Origin: Ferroplasma sp.
Lineage (GTDB): Archaea; Thermoplasmatota; Thermoplasmata; Thermoplasmatales; Thermoplasmataceae
Direction: 5' to 3'
DNA length: 64,000 nt
Assembly: GCF_031200575.1 (NCBI RefSeq)
Contig: NZ_CP133597.1
Location: 310,001 to 374,000, forward strand
Under the pieces are notes generated by a model that worked only from the letters and a program-made list of their open reading frames with translations, had not been told where the DNA came from and searched no databases. Every line of letters starts with the position of its first letter. The first letter of the stretch is position 1. Below are positions 19,230 through 27,224 of this stretch, piece by piece. A program made the translations under genes and the position numbers.

Positions 19230-20729
19230 ATGTTCAACATATCATATCCGGTATGGGATAGTGCAATGTTCGCTTATACAATATCCTCGCACATACTGCT
19301 TGTGTCCCTTAGTATGGGACTGGCAATTATGGTCACAATTGCAGAATTCCTTGCACTGAAAAAGAAGGATAAGTATTATGATACGCTGGCATATAAACTT
19401 TCAAAGGCCCTGGTTATTTTCTTTGCCGTGGGTACAGCCTCAGGAACAGTAATGGCAATGGAGTTGTTCCTGTTCTGGCCAGCGTTTATGAAGCTTGTTG
19501 GTGAAGTTGCCATGGGGCCATTCTATGTGGAGGTATTTTCATTCCTTCTTGAGGCCATAGCCCTTCCAATGTACGTATACTTCTGGAAGGACTTCAAGAA
19601 TAGATGGGAGCACTGGGGTTTAAGCCTTGCAGTGACTATAGGAACCTACCTCTCTGCTTTCACTGTTACAGAAATAAATGCGTGGATGAACACACCTAAT
19701 GGATTCAACGTGGAGAAATTTGTAACAACAGGAGCTGTTACAAACGTGAACCCATTTGCACCCTTCATAACAGCGTCCACTGCAGCAGAAGAACTTCATA
19801 TGTCCGGAGCAGTTTATTATGCCGGAATTGCTATGATACTGGGTTATCTTATATATAAATACATGAAGACAAACAACATGCCAGAAAAAATGATTTACAG
19901 AAGAGGCATAAATATAGCCGCAGTTTTCATGATACTCGATATTATATATCTGGGCATAACAGGATCCAACGAGCTGTCCACATTAATGGTTATAGAGCCA
20001 ATAAAATACACTGCGCTGGAGCTTGACTTACACGCAACTGTAGGAACATCCTTTGCTACAATGGCACCCGAGCACATATTTGGAATACTGATAAACCATA
20101 AACTGGCATATGCGCCATCACTTCCTTATGCCCAATCACTGCTCGCCTTTCCATTGACATTCGGCAAGGGAAGCATTCCTGGACTAATTCCGTTAACCAC
20201 GTATAAAGGGGTTACTGATTACGGTGTATGGCCACCATACGCTGTTCACGACACACTGGATATCATGGTAGGATTTGGTGTTTTGATGGGCTTCTACTGG
20301 CTTTATGTTGTAGTACAGTACTTCAGGAAAAAAGATCCGTTGAGCCACAGATTCACCCTACTTGGCGGTATGGTTGTTTCAATAATGGGTGTGCTTACAA
20401 TGGAGGATGGCTGGTACACTGCTGAGGTTGGCAGGGTTCCATTCATTATTAGATCTCCTGTCCCCGGCGGCTTCGTCGTAAACGGGGTCAAGTATTATGG
20501 TACCATGACAATAGCACAGGCTGCCTCAACATCTCCAATTGTGTTCCCGCTTGGCATAGCCATTATAGCGTTCTATTTGATCATCTTCCCGGTAACCTTC
20601 TACTTTGCGGCAAAGGTTATGAAACTATCAAATGTGGAGGAAGATCTTAAGCTGGGAGAAGACGATATCAAAATGGAAGAGGAAAGAAAGAACAGAAAGG
20701 GCGTTACAGCAAAGGCAGGGATGAGGTGA
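19230..20729 (+). CDS. cydA: Cytochrome bd-type quinol oxidase subunit I
   Basis: 499 residues, about nine membrane helices. His21 (ISSHILLVSLSMG) and His190 (EELHMSGAVYYAG) match the heme-ligand positions, and Glu101/Glu108 in helix 3 (YVEVFSFLLEAIALPMYVY) match conserved acidic residues of the heme b595/d site. The periplasmic Q-loop region is short, the typical non-E. coli form. It transfers electrons from quinol to O2 with high affinity and is a membrane terminal oxidase. cydB follows after 5 bp with a GGTGA site in the cydA tail. Confidence 0.94.
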   Translation: MFNISYPVWDSAMFAYTISSHILLVSLSMGLAIMVTIAEFLALKKKDKYYDTLAYKLSKALVIFFAVGTASGTVMAMELFLFWPAFMKLVGEVAMGPFYVEVFSFLLEAIALPMYVYFWKDFKNRWEHWGLSLAVTIGTYLSAFTVTEINAWMNTPNGFNVEKFVTTGAVTNVNPFAPFITASTAAEELHMSGAVYYAGIAMILGYLIYKYMKTNNMPEKMIYRRGINIAAVFMILDIIYLGITGSNELSTLMVIEPIKYTALELDLHATVGTSFATMAPEHIFGILINHKLAYAPSLPYAQSLLAFPLTFGKGSIPGLIPLTTYKGVTDYGVWPPYAVHDTLDIMVGFGVLMGFYWLYVVVQYFRKKDPLSHRFTLLGGMVVSIMGVLTMEDGWYTAEVGRVPFIIRSPVPGGFVVNGVKYYGTMTIAQAASTSPIVFPLGIAIIAFYLIIFPVTFYFAAKVMKLSNVEEDLKLGEDDIKMEEERKNRKGVTAKAGMR

Positions 20730-20734
20730 ATTAA

Positions 20735-21808
20735 ATGACAAACTTACTTTATGGCATAAATTTCGACGTGCTCTTTTTAATCGTGGTAATAGCATCAATG
20801 GTTACAATGTTTGCAACCGAGCTAATGGCAGTGGTTCCCATAGCAACAAGGTTCAGGGATAATAAGATACGTGTCAACGTTCTTTCATACATCGTCCCTG
20901 TATGGGAGGTTGTAGGTACATTCTTCGTCCTGTGGCTTGTGGATATGGAAAATATAATACCAATACTGATGCCATCAATATCATATGCACTGTTTCCATT
21001 ATTTGCAGTATTCATATTTTTCCTGGTTACGCGGAACTCCTTTATAATATATGCAGAATTCGTATGGCATGAGAATAAATACTTTGATGAAAGGAAGTTA
21101 TATGTTATATATTCAGTGGCAACATTCATAATGGGAATTATGGCATTATCAATACTCGCTGCTATAGCGAGTGGTTACGGCGTACATCTTTATGGATTCG
21201 GAACAGAATCAGCAATAGCTTACTCGAGCAGTTATACAAACTTTGGTGTTTTCTATTCACATCTTGGGGTTATAGGGTTCATTATAGGCGCATTGATCCT
21301 GGCGAATGGAATAGGAATGGTATTCTACAGGCTTTCTGACATAAAAACCGCCCTTGGCAGATTCATGCCCCTGATACTGGTTATAATAGGGCTGGCAATA
21401 TTTATGCCATCCTATTATTCTATCACATCAAAGGACTATACAGTTAATTCGTCCCTGATAATAATACCCATAATACTGGCTTTAATCATACCAATACTCT
21501 ATGCATTCAGGCAGACAACCTATATCGCTTCATATAAGCCATTCGTTATACTTGTTACAATAATATCACTAACTTTCATTGAATTGAGGGAATACCCATA
21601 CGTATTCGGAAATGCCAATATTTCAGCCTATATACCGGCAGTAACAACTGATTCTGCTATGGAGTACCTGGCTTTTATAATCTCCGTTGTGGGCGGAATA
21701 TGGCTGGTTCTGATGATGATATATTATGGTTATGTATCAAATCACAGAATTGCTGGGCTTATACCGAAACGCCCGGATGAAAATAAAAATCCCGCGCCAA
21801 AGCAATAA
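20735..21808 (+). CDS. cydB: Cytochrome bd-type quinol oxidase subunit II
   Basis: 357 residues with eight to nine membrane helices; position directly after cydA and size fit CydB. Sequence match to CydB is weaker than for CydA, as is usual in Thermoplasmatales. NSFIIYAEFVWHEN (near 97) and GFIIGALILANG (about 177) are recognisable family-like segments. It binds no heme itself and supports the di-heme site of CydA. No cydX-like or CydDC genes are adjacent. Confidence 0.85.
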   Translation: MTNLLYGINFDVLFLIVVIASMVTMFATELMAVVPIATRFRDNKIRVNVLSYIVPVWEVVGTFFVLWLVDMENIIPILMPSISYALFPLFAVFIFFLVTRNSFIIYAEFVWHENKYFDERKLYVIYSVATFIMGIMALSILAAIASGYGVHLYGFGTESAIAYSSSYTNFGVFYSHLGVIGFIIGALILANGIGMVFYRLSDIKTALGRFMPLILVIIGLAIFMPSYYSITSKDYTVNSSLIIIPIILALIIPILYAFRQTTYIASYKPFVILVTIISLTFIELREYPYVFGNANISAYIPAVTTDSAMEYLAFIISVVGGIWLVLMMIYYGYVSNHRIAGLIPKRPDENKNPAPKQ

Positions 21809-21816
21809 ATATAAAT

Positions 21817-21825
21817 TTTATATAC
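21817..21825 (+). promoter_or_regulatory. TATA box of tRNA-Pro
   Basis: TTTATATAC is centred 26 nt before the first base of the tRNA. It overlaps nothing else and lies just after the cydB stop. Confidence 0.6.
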
Positions 21826-21846
21826 TTTTTTAAACTGTAGATGCAA

Positions 21847-21919
21847 GGGGCTGTGGGGTAGCTTGGTATCCTACGGGCTTTGGGAGCCTGAGACTCCGAT
21901 TCAAATTCGGGCAGCCCCA
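21847..21919 (+). tRNA. tRNA-Pro (anticodon TGG)
   Basis: The full cloverleaf can be drawn. Acceptor GGGGCTG pairs with CAGCCCC; anticodon stem CGGGC/GCCTG (one G-U) encloses loop TTTGGGA, so anticodon TGG; T-stem TCCGA/TCGGG encloses TTCAAAT. Discriminator base is A at 21919. CCA is not encoded and no intron is present. Confidence 0.95.
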
Positions 21920-21976
21920 TTATTCAATATTATAATATCTTATAAGATTAATATACAATAAAATAATAATCAAATA

Positions 21977-22038
21977 CCGCGATGATGATATTTATACAAA
22001 AATGAAAAAATGATTAATGACGGGCAAGCTGAGCGGTT
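21977..22038 (+). ncRNA. Box C/D sRNA candidate
   Basis: Between tRNA-Pro and the CDGSH gene a 62-nt segment has a terminal stem ACCGC (21977-21981) / GCGGT (22034-22038), a perfect box C ATGATGA (21983-21989) and a perfect box D CTGA (22030-22033). The guide next to box D reads ATGACGGGCAAG; by the box D plus five rule it would direct 2'-O-methylation of a C. Eight bases of it are complementary to GCCCGUCA, the universal decoding-site sequence of 16S rRNA (E. coli C1402 region), but the three bases nearest box D do not pair. Internal C'/D' boxes are degenerate. No experimental support is available here. Confidence 0.6.
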
Positions 22039-22045
22039 AAAAATT

Positions 22046-22255
22046 TCACTCTTTTTTATAAAATGAGGTTACCTCTATTCTGTTGCCTTCATGATCGTAG
22101 AGATATAACTTGTCGCCCTCATCGGTGGTTTTCATGTGATGGCCATCGCAGTATGGCTTGTTCTCTGAAAGGCCACAGGCGCACAGATGCAATTCTTTAT
22201 CTCCAACTTTTATCATATACGGCTTGTTTCTTTCATGCATTACTATTCTGGACAT
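22046..22255 (-). CDS. CDGSH iron-sulfur domain protein
   Basis: 69 residues. Cys25, Cys27, Cys36 and His40 lie in the pattern C-x-C-x2-S-x3-P-x-C-D-G-x-H, the 2Fe-2S binding motif of CDGSH (mitoNEET-type) proteins. A single minimal domain without membrane anchor, probably a cytosolic redox or cluster-transfer protein. A TATA-like AATTTATAG lies about 27 nt upstream on this strand, so the message is probably leaderless; the promoter region is shared with the divergent nnr gene. Confidence 0.93.
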   Translation of the reverse strand: MSRIVMHERNKPYMIKVGDKELHLCACGLSENKPYCDGHHMKTTDEGDKLYLYDHEGNRIEVTSFYKKE

Positions 22256-22345
22256 AGTTATAATATATGGTATTACTATAAATTTTTAACGTTTTATTAT
22301 CAGCTAAATATGGTACATTTAAGTATTTCCATTCAATATTTTATT

Positions 22346-23719
22346 ATGGACAATCTTGATGAGAAGTCTATGGATATTAATTATTCCTGTATATACGGTG
22401 ATACCTACGAACTTATGAAGAATGCAGGAAAGGCCATCGCACATTTCATTGAAACCACATTTTCAAAGGGAAAAGCAGTGGCTGTGGTCTGTGGAACTGG
22501 CAATAATGCCGGTGATGGAATCTGCTGTGCAGAGTTGCTCAGGGAAAATTATAAAGTTTCTGTTGCCCTCATAAAGGGTATAGCAGGGCTAAAAACCCAG
22601 GAAGCTAGAAGGGCTATTAATGACTATCAGGGCATCTATTATGGGATTTCATCCCTGGAGAACGTTATATCACAAAGTGATATTATAATAGATGCAATAT
22701 TGGGAATAGGAATAAAAGGGGAACCTAGGGAACCATATAATGAGGTTATCAGCACCATAAACAGGTCTGGAAAAACTATAGTTTCTGTAGATGTGCCCTC
22801 AGGATTCCCATCAGGTCTGGCCATAAAACCTGGCTTTACTGTTACATTCACAGATGTAAAAACCGGGATGGAAAAATCAAATAGCGGGAAAATTATAGTT
22901 GCAGACATAGGTGTACCGGACGCCGTAAAAACATCTACCGGGCCGGGAGATCTTGTATATATTCCGCCGCATAATCCCATGGCACATAAGGGCATCAATG
23001 GCGTGGCAGGAATTTTTGCAGGAAACACATTTCCCGGTGCAGCTATAATGGCCTCCATGGCAGCATACAGCACCGGCCCTGACCTTGTAAAGGTATTCTC
23101 ATCGAAATTAAATAGGGATATGATAGTTTCCCGGAATCCTGGACTGATGTTTTATGACGCTGATACAATTCGCAAAGAGGATATGGATGGGATCACATCC
23201 ATGCTTATAGGCCCGGGAATGGGGAGAAATGACCCATCCAGGAGACTTATAAATTATGTCCTGGATAACTTTACCGGACAGGTGGTTGTAGATGCGGATG
23301 CCCTCAGGCTTCTTTCACCTGACAGGATAGCCAGAAGAAATGCAATAATTACGCCGCATAGTGCTGAATTCAGGGCATTTACGGGACTTGATCCAACAGC
23401 AGAGAATGCTATTAAAATAGCAGGCAAATATGGCATTACTGTGCTATTGAAGGGTGTAACAGATATAATAACTGATGGGAAAAATACCAAATACTCCACC
23501 GGGGGAAATGGCAGGATGGCCATGGGCGGGACCGGGGATGTCCTTGCAGGTATTGCAGCAGGCTTATTATCCAGGGGAATGCCTCCTTTCAGGGCTGCAG
23601 TGGCATCTTCATATGTAAATAAAAGGAGCGGGGAAATGTCCTATAATAAATATGGATATTATTATAGCATTACAGATGTGATAAAGAATATAAAATACGT
23701 TTTAAATAATAAAATTTAA
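22346..23719 (+). CDS. nnr: Bifunctional NAD(P)H-hydrate epimerase/dehydratase
   Basis: 457 residues from ATG 22346. The frame is open further upstream, but those residues are Tyr/Phe-rich non-coding-like sequence and a TATA (TTTAAGTAT, 22318-22326) sits inside it. N-terminal YjeF epimerase domain (MKNAGKAIAHFI, VVCGTGNNAGDG, VSVDVPSGFPSG), then the ADP-dependent dehydratase domain (GVAGIFAGN, VDADALRLL, ITPHSAEF, and GGTGDVLAGIAAG with the catalytic Asp). It repairs damaged hydrated NAD(P)H, a useful activity in a hot acidic cell. A degenerate ANL-fold gene follows on the same strand. Confidence 0.95.
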   Translation: MDNLDEKSMDINYSCIYGDTYELMKNAGKAIAHFIETTFSKGKAVAVVCGTGNNAGDGICCAELLRENYKVSVALIKGIAGLKTQEARRAINDYQGIYYGISSLENVISQSDIIIDAILGIGIKGEPREPYNEVISTINRSGKTIVSVDVPSGFPSGLAIKPGFTVTFTDVKTGMEKSNSGKIIVADIGVPDAVKTSTGPGDLVYIPPHNPMAHKGINGVAGIFAGNTFPGAAIMASMAAYSTGPDLVKVFSSKLNRDMIVSRNPGLMFYDADTIRKEDMDGITSMLIGPGMGRNDPSRRLINYVLDNFTGQVVVDADALRLLSPDRIARRNAIITPHSAEFRAFTGLDPTAENAIKIAGKYGITVLLKGVTDIITDGKNTKYSTGGNGRMAMGGTGDVLAGIAAGLLSRGMPPFRAAVASSYVNKRSGEMSYNKYGYYYSITDVIKNIKYVLNNKI

Positions 23720-23742
23720 AACCATCCTGCTATTATAATATA

Positions 23743-24915
23743 ATGATTGGTGCCATTAAAGGACCCGTTAACATACCTGATTTATCTATATACACACTGC
23801 TTAGCAGGAATACAGAGGTAAGTGGAAGCAGGCCTGTGATGATATATTATGATAAATACATAACATACTCGCGAATTCTCTCATATGTAGATTCCATGGC
23901 ATATCAGTTGGAGCACCGGCTGAATATCGGGAAGGGCGATACAGTGGGAATATTACTTGATTTTTCCCCTGAATATGTTATTTCTATTATTTCTTCCATA
24001 AAAATAGGCGCAAAGGTTCTGGTAATTGATGAAAACACGGATGAAAAGATTATAAATAATTATGTGGAGTATCATAAAATAAAGGTTCTCATAATGTGCA
24101 AAAGAATGGCTAGGCTTGCCACAGCCAGTGATGTGAAATATATTATATCAGACCCAAATGATTTCCTTACCCTCGGCAAGGCCGTAATAAGAAGAATAAA
24201 ATATCGTTCAAGAGTCAGGTACAGTGAAAATATCCTGAAATTTTACGAGTTTATATATAGCGGCAAAAAATCAGATAAGTCCGAGAATCCAGAAACGTCC
24301 TGCATTATGTTTTACAGTGATAGCAGACTTATAAAATTCAGCATGAAGGATATAATTTCCTTTACTTTTATCCTCAATTACTGGATGCCCAAGATAGATG
24401 GCAGGCCGGTATTTTATTCAAACATCAGGCACTCCACTCCCCTGGGGCTGGTTTATTCAATTACACTTCCAGTATCATTTTCAGGCGCCACCGTGGTTAA
24501 CCGAATCGGCGGAATACTGAAAAACAGCCCGGATTTTATTATAGGAGATAAAAAACTCTATTCTTCCATAATTGACAAACACATATACCTGAATGGTGTA
24601 AAATACTGTATAATGCCATTTAATGATGTTAAAACAGAGACAGAGTTTAATAAATTTACAGGCGTCCCACTGATAACAGGAAGATCAGATAACATAACAT
24701 TAACAACCCATATGAACCCCTTCGATGATATAAGGAAAGGGTCATTCGGGATGCCCCTGAATTATGTGAAATATGACATTAATAATATTGGAGAAATGCT
24801 TGTAAAAACACCTTACATGCCAGAGATTTTTATGGATGGCAAAAAAATTTCCGAAGAATGGGTCAATACCCATATAAGGGTAAAGATAGTGGATGGTTAT
24901 TTCTATTCTGTTTGA
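23743..24915 (+). CDS. Degenerate ANL-superfamily (AMP-binding-like) protein
   Basis: 390 residues. The first third resembles the N-terminal domain of acyl-CoA synthetases: YITYSRILSYVDSMAYQLE, IGKGDTVGILLDFSPEYVISIISSIKIGAKVLVID. The adenylate P-loop (normally S-G-T-T-G-x-P-K) is replaced by CIMFYSDSRLIKFS, the later Y-G-x-T-E motif appears only as PLITGRSDNITL, and the C-terminal lid domain with the catalytic Lys is absent. It therefore probably lacks adenylation activity and may bind a ligand or a partner. It ends overlapping the convergent membrane gene by 13 bp. Confidence 0.6.
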   Translation: MIGAIKGPVNIPDLSIYTLLSRNTEVSGSRPVMIYYDKYITYSRILSYVDSMAYQLEHRLNIGKGDTVGILLDFSPEYVISIISSIKIGAKVLVIDENTDEKIINNYVEYHKIKVLIMCKRMARLATASDVKYIISDPNDFLTLGKAVIRRIKYRSRVRYSENILKFYEFIYSGKKSDKSENPETSCIMFYSDSRLIKFSMKDIISFTFILNYWMPKIDGRPVFYSNIRHSTPLGLVYSITLPVSFSGATVVNRIGGILKNSPDFIIGDKKLYSSIIDKHIYLNGVKYCIMPFNDVKTETEFNKFTGVPLITGRSDNITLTTHMNPFDDIRKGSFGMPLNYVKYDINNIGEMLVKTPYMPEIFMDGKKISEEWVNTHIRVKIVDGYFYSV

Positions 24916-25379
24916 ACAATATACCTTGAATTGTACCTGTACAGAAATTTTCCGAATAAAAGTGATAGAAAGAAATTGACAACAGCGTAGGATATAAAAT
25001 AATAGATCAGATCATATATTCCTGTTATCCCAAGGCTGTAGGCAGTTGTTATTACAAAGAACACAAGCCAGTATGCTATCACCATGAATCTGATTTTCCC
25101 GTTCAAAGTTGTTCTGGGTATAATTTCAAAATATTTGGCAAGAAGCAGGGAGAATATAACGCCGAAAAGAAGGCCGAGTATGAATATATCACGAACCTGA
25201 TATATGGTGAGTAATGTAAATAATAGGGAAAGCTTTGAGGATGATGTGGAAACGCCATAGGCTATGGCAAATTCCCCTGTAAAGATATAAATTACTATAA
25301 CATTTATTATTGAGGCAATGACAAAATATAGAAATCCGGCCTTAAGACCGGCAAATATACCTTCCTTTATGGATGACAT
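24903..25379 (-). CDS. Membrane protein, four predicted helices, unrecognised
   Basis: 158 residues with four to five hydrophobic segments (about 10-33, 62-80, 92-115, 120-145). It begins MSSIKEGIFAGLKAGFLYF, an amphipathic start typical of small archaeal membrane proteins. TATAAAGG about 30 nt upstream on this strand is a plausible promoter. It lies downstream of a winged-helix regulator on the same strand but is separated by its own promoter. No function can be offered. Confidence 0.65.
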   Translation of the reverse strand: MSSIKEGIFAGLKAGFLYFVIASIINVIVIYIFTGEFAIAYGVSTSSSKLSLLFTLLTIYQVRDIFILGLLFGVIFSLLLAKYFEIIPRTTLNGKIRFMVIAYWLVFFVITTAYSLGITGIYDLIYYFISYAVVNFFLSLLFGKFLYRYNSRYIVQTE

Positions 25380-25436
25380 ATATACTGATGCCTGTATTGG
25401 ATTAATACCTTTATATCAAAAATACCATGATCATCA

Positions 25437-25793
25437 TTAATCCTTGAAATTTTTGAGCTGGTTGATGGTATTTTTTATGTCATCTATTTTTTTCTCACGT
25501 TCATTTATTATCTCCTCAAGAATTTCATTGAAGTCCCTTGATAATTTATAACCGTGAATCGGCCTTCCCTTGCCTTCCTTCTTCATATTTCTTTTTACTA
25601 TCCAGTTTTTTCTCCGCAACCACTGCATTGCAATAGATACCTCTGGCTGTCTAAGGCCTGTTTCACGCTCTATTTCCACAGATGTTATTTCACCCTTGTC
25701 TTTTATATATACAAGTGTGTATGCCACGCTTCTGGGTATGTCGGACATCATTAAATACCTGGCTAATTTGTTAACTTCTTCTGAAAGTGCCAT
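25437..25793 (-). CDS. Winged helix-turn-helix transcription regulator
   Basis: 118 residues. Helix-turn-helix ITSVEIERETGLRQPEVSIA (about 36-55) is followed by a wing with KKEGKGRPIHGYKL (about 72-85) and a C-terminal coiled coil (EEIINEREKKIDDIKNTI) suited to dimerisation. Architecture matches short archaeal TrmB/MarR-like predicted regulators. Targets are not known; the divergent and downstream genes offer no clear hint. Confidence 0.8.
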   Translation of the reverse strand: MALSEEVNKLARYLMMSDIPRSVAYTLVYIKDKGEITSVEIERETGLRQPEVSIAMQWLRRKNWIVKRNMKKEGKGRPIHGYKLSRDFNEILEEIINEREKKIDDIKNTINQLKNFKD

Positions 25794-25892
25794 TCCAATC
25801 GTATAATAATATTATAATGTTATATATATTTAACTATACAAAAAAAAATTAATATAATAAAAATAAAGGTTTTCCCTATACTGCCAGGCATC

Positions 25893-26150
25893 TCATGACT
25901 TTGCAAGTGCTTCAAGCTTGCTTATTATGGTATAAATAGCCGCCCTTCCATGGGATGGTACATTGGGATCATTTGATATGTCATCAAGCTCTGATATGAC
26001 AGTGGCACACCTCAGATCCAGGCTTTCCTTGGTATCCTTCATTTTCTCCTTTGCGTCCGAAGACATCTTTCTCACATTTCTAGGTATGGAAGAATCATCC
26101 TCCAGATCATCCATCAATGCCATAACCTCATTATACAAATCTTCATCCAT
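25893..26150 (-). CDS. UPF0147 family protein
   Basis: 85 residues, all helical and acidic, with DDSSIPRNVRKMSSDAKEKM and LDDISNDPNVPSHGRAAIY, the conserved stretches of UPF0147, an archaea-specific family with no assigned role. It begins 4 bp after the stop of the Lrp-like ligand-domain gene, so the two form an operon. Confidence 0.93.
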   Translation of the reverse strand: MDEDLYNEVMALMDDLEDDSSIPRNVRKMSSDAKEKMKDTKESLDLRCATVISELDDISNDPNVPSHGRAAIYTIISKLEALAKS

Positions 26151-26154
26151 GGTC

Positions 26155-26454
26155 TCACCTCATATAAATATCCTTAATGATGGACAGTACCATCATTGTT
26201 TTGGATCTCCTTATACCCTGTATTGCATTAAGGTTATTAACTATAAACTTCTCCAGTGCAATATAGTCAGGGAATCTCACCTTTATTATCAGGTCATACT
26301 CACCGGTTACAACAAAAACCTCCTCCACATTCTTGTTTTCTCCAATAATCCTACCTATGTTGTCAACATTGTTTACATCAGCCTCTATGCCTATTAACGC
26401 CGTTATAATCTTATTATCATAATATTCCCTGAAATTTGTTATTTCTGCCTCCAT
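26155..26454 (-). CDS. Stand-alone Lrp/AsnC ligand-binding (RAM) domain protein
   Basis: 99 residues forming one RAM domain (ITALIGIEADVNNVDNIG, VFVVTGEYDLIIKVR, LNAIQGIRRSKTMMVL) without the usual N-terminal helix-turn-helix. Such small proteins bind amino acids and can form mixed oligomers with full Lrp regulators. A full-length Lrp-type regulator is encoded at 47716. First gene of an operon with UPF0147. Confidence 0.9.
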   Translation of the reverse strand: MEAEITNFREYYDNKIITALIGIEADVNNVDNIGRIIGENKNVEEVFVVTGEYDLIIKVRFPDYIALEKFIVNNLNAIQGIRRSKTMMVLSIIKDIYMR

Positions 26455-26615
26455 TAATCAACCCTCTATGCATTCATTATTATTTCCATCCACATAATAT
26501 TTTCTAAAATACATTTAATCCTTTTTTGTGGTAATTATACCGCGATTCTTTCATAGAAATAATGCACCACAGAATCTTGCAGTGAAAAACATATACAAGT
26601 TAACAATACAATGGT

Positions 26616-27218
26616 ATGAAGAATATCAGTATGGGCAGACTGGTGCTTATAACCGGCCCCATGTTCTCTGGAAAGACATCACGGTTAATTGAGCTTCTTG
26701 AGCGGGAAATACTTGCTGGAAGGAATACACTGCTCTTCAAACCGGAAATTGACAAAAGATATGACACCACATTTGTTACAACCCACAAGGGCATGAGGCT
26801 GCCTGCTATTGTTCTTAATACAGATAATGATGCTGTAAAAAAGATGTATGAATTATCAAAAAACGTGGATGTAATAGGAATAGATGAGGCACAGTTCTGG
26901 GATCATGATTCCATACTTCCAGAAGTTGCCGACAGGATAGCCAGTGAGGATAAAATTGTCTATGTTGCAGCCCTGAATAAAAACCACACCGGGTCACCTT
27001 TTAAAACGTCAATGGAAATAATTGCACGTGCGGATCAGGTTTATTCCCTTACAGCTGTGTGTGCAAAATGTGGTGAGGATGCCACATTCACCCAGAGGGT
27101 CATGAATGGAAAAGAGGTATTCGGGGAGCAGATAAAAATCGGCGGCACTGAAAGCTATGAGCCACGATGCAGAAAATGCTTTGTATATCCGGAAGAAAAT
27201 GAAATTAATAAGGCATAG
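26616..27218 (+). CDS. tdk: Thymidine kinase (type II)
   Basis: 200 residues. P-loop GPMFSGKTSRLIEL, Walker B-like GIDEAQFWD (about 90), and a zinc ribbon with CAKCGEDATF and CRKCF near the C-terminus are diagnostic of TK1-like enzymes, as is the lasso loop GSPFKTSMEI. It phosphorylates thymidine in the salvage route. Start either 26616 or the ATG at 26631 (MGRLVLITG), which is closer to the family's short N-terminus. Stand-alone gene. Confidence 0.95.
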   Translation: MKNISMGRLVLITGPMFSGKTSRLIELLEREILAGRNTLLFKPEIDKRYDTTFVTTHKGMRLPAIVLNTDNDAVKKMYELSKNVDVIGIDEAQFWDHDSILPEVADRIASEDKIVYVAALNKNHTGSPFKTSMEIIARADQVYSLTAVCAKCGEDATFTQRVMNGKEVFGEQIKIGGTESYEPRCRKCFVYPEENEINKA

Positions 27219-27224
27219 GATGGG

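Noticed and set aside
22187-22345. Longer N-terminus for Nnr
   Set aside because: The extra 53 residues are Tyr/Phe-rich, overlap the divergent CDGSH gene start and contain the promoter; the family starts near the ATG at 22346.
25380-25440. Possible minus-strand box C/D RNA (ATGATGA just after the regulator stop)
   Set aside because: No box D and no terminal stem; the sequence is better explained as the promoter of the 24903-25379 membrane gene.
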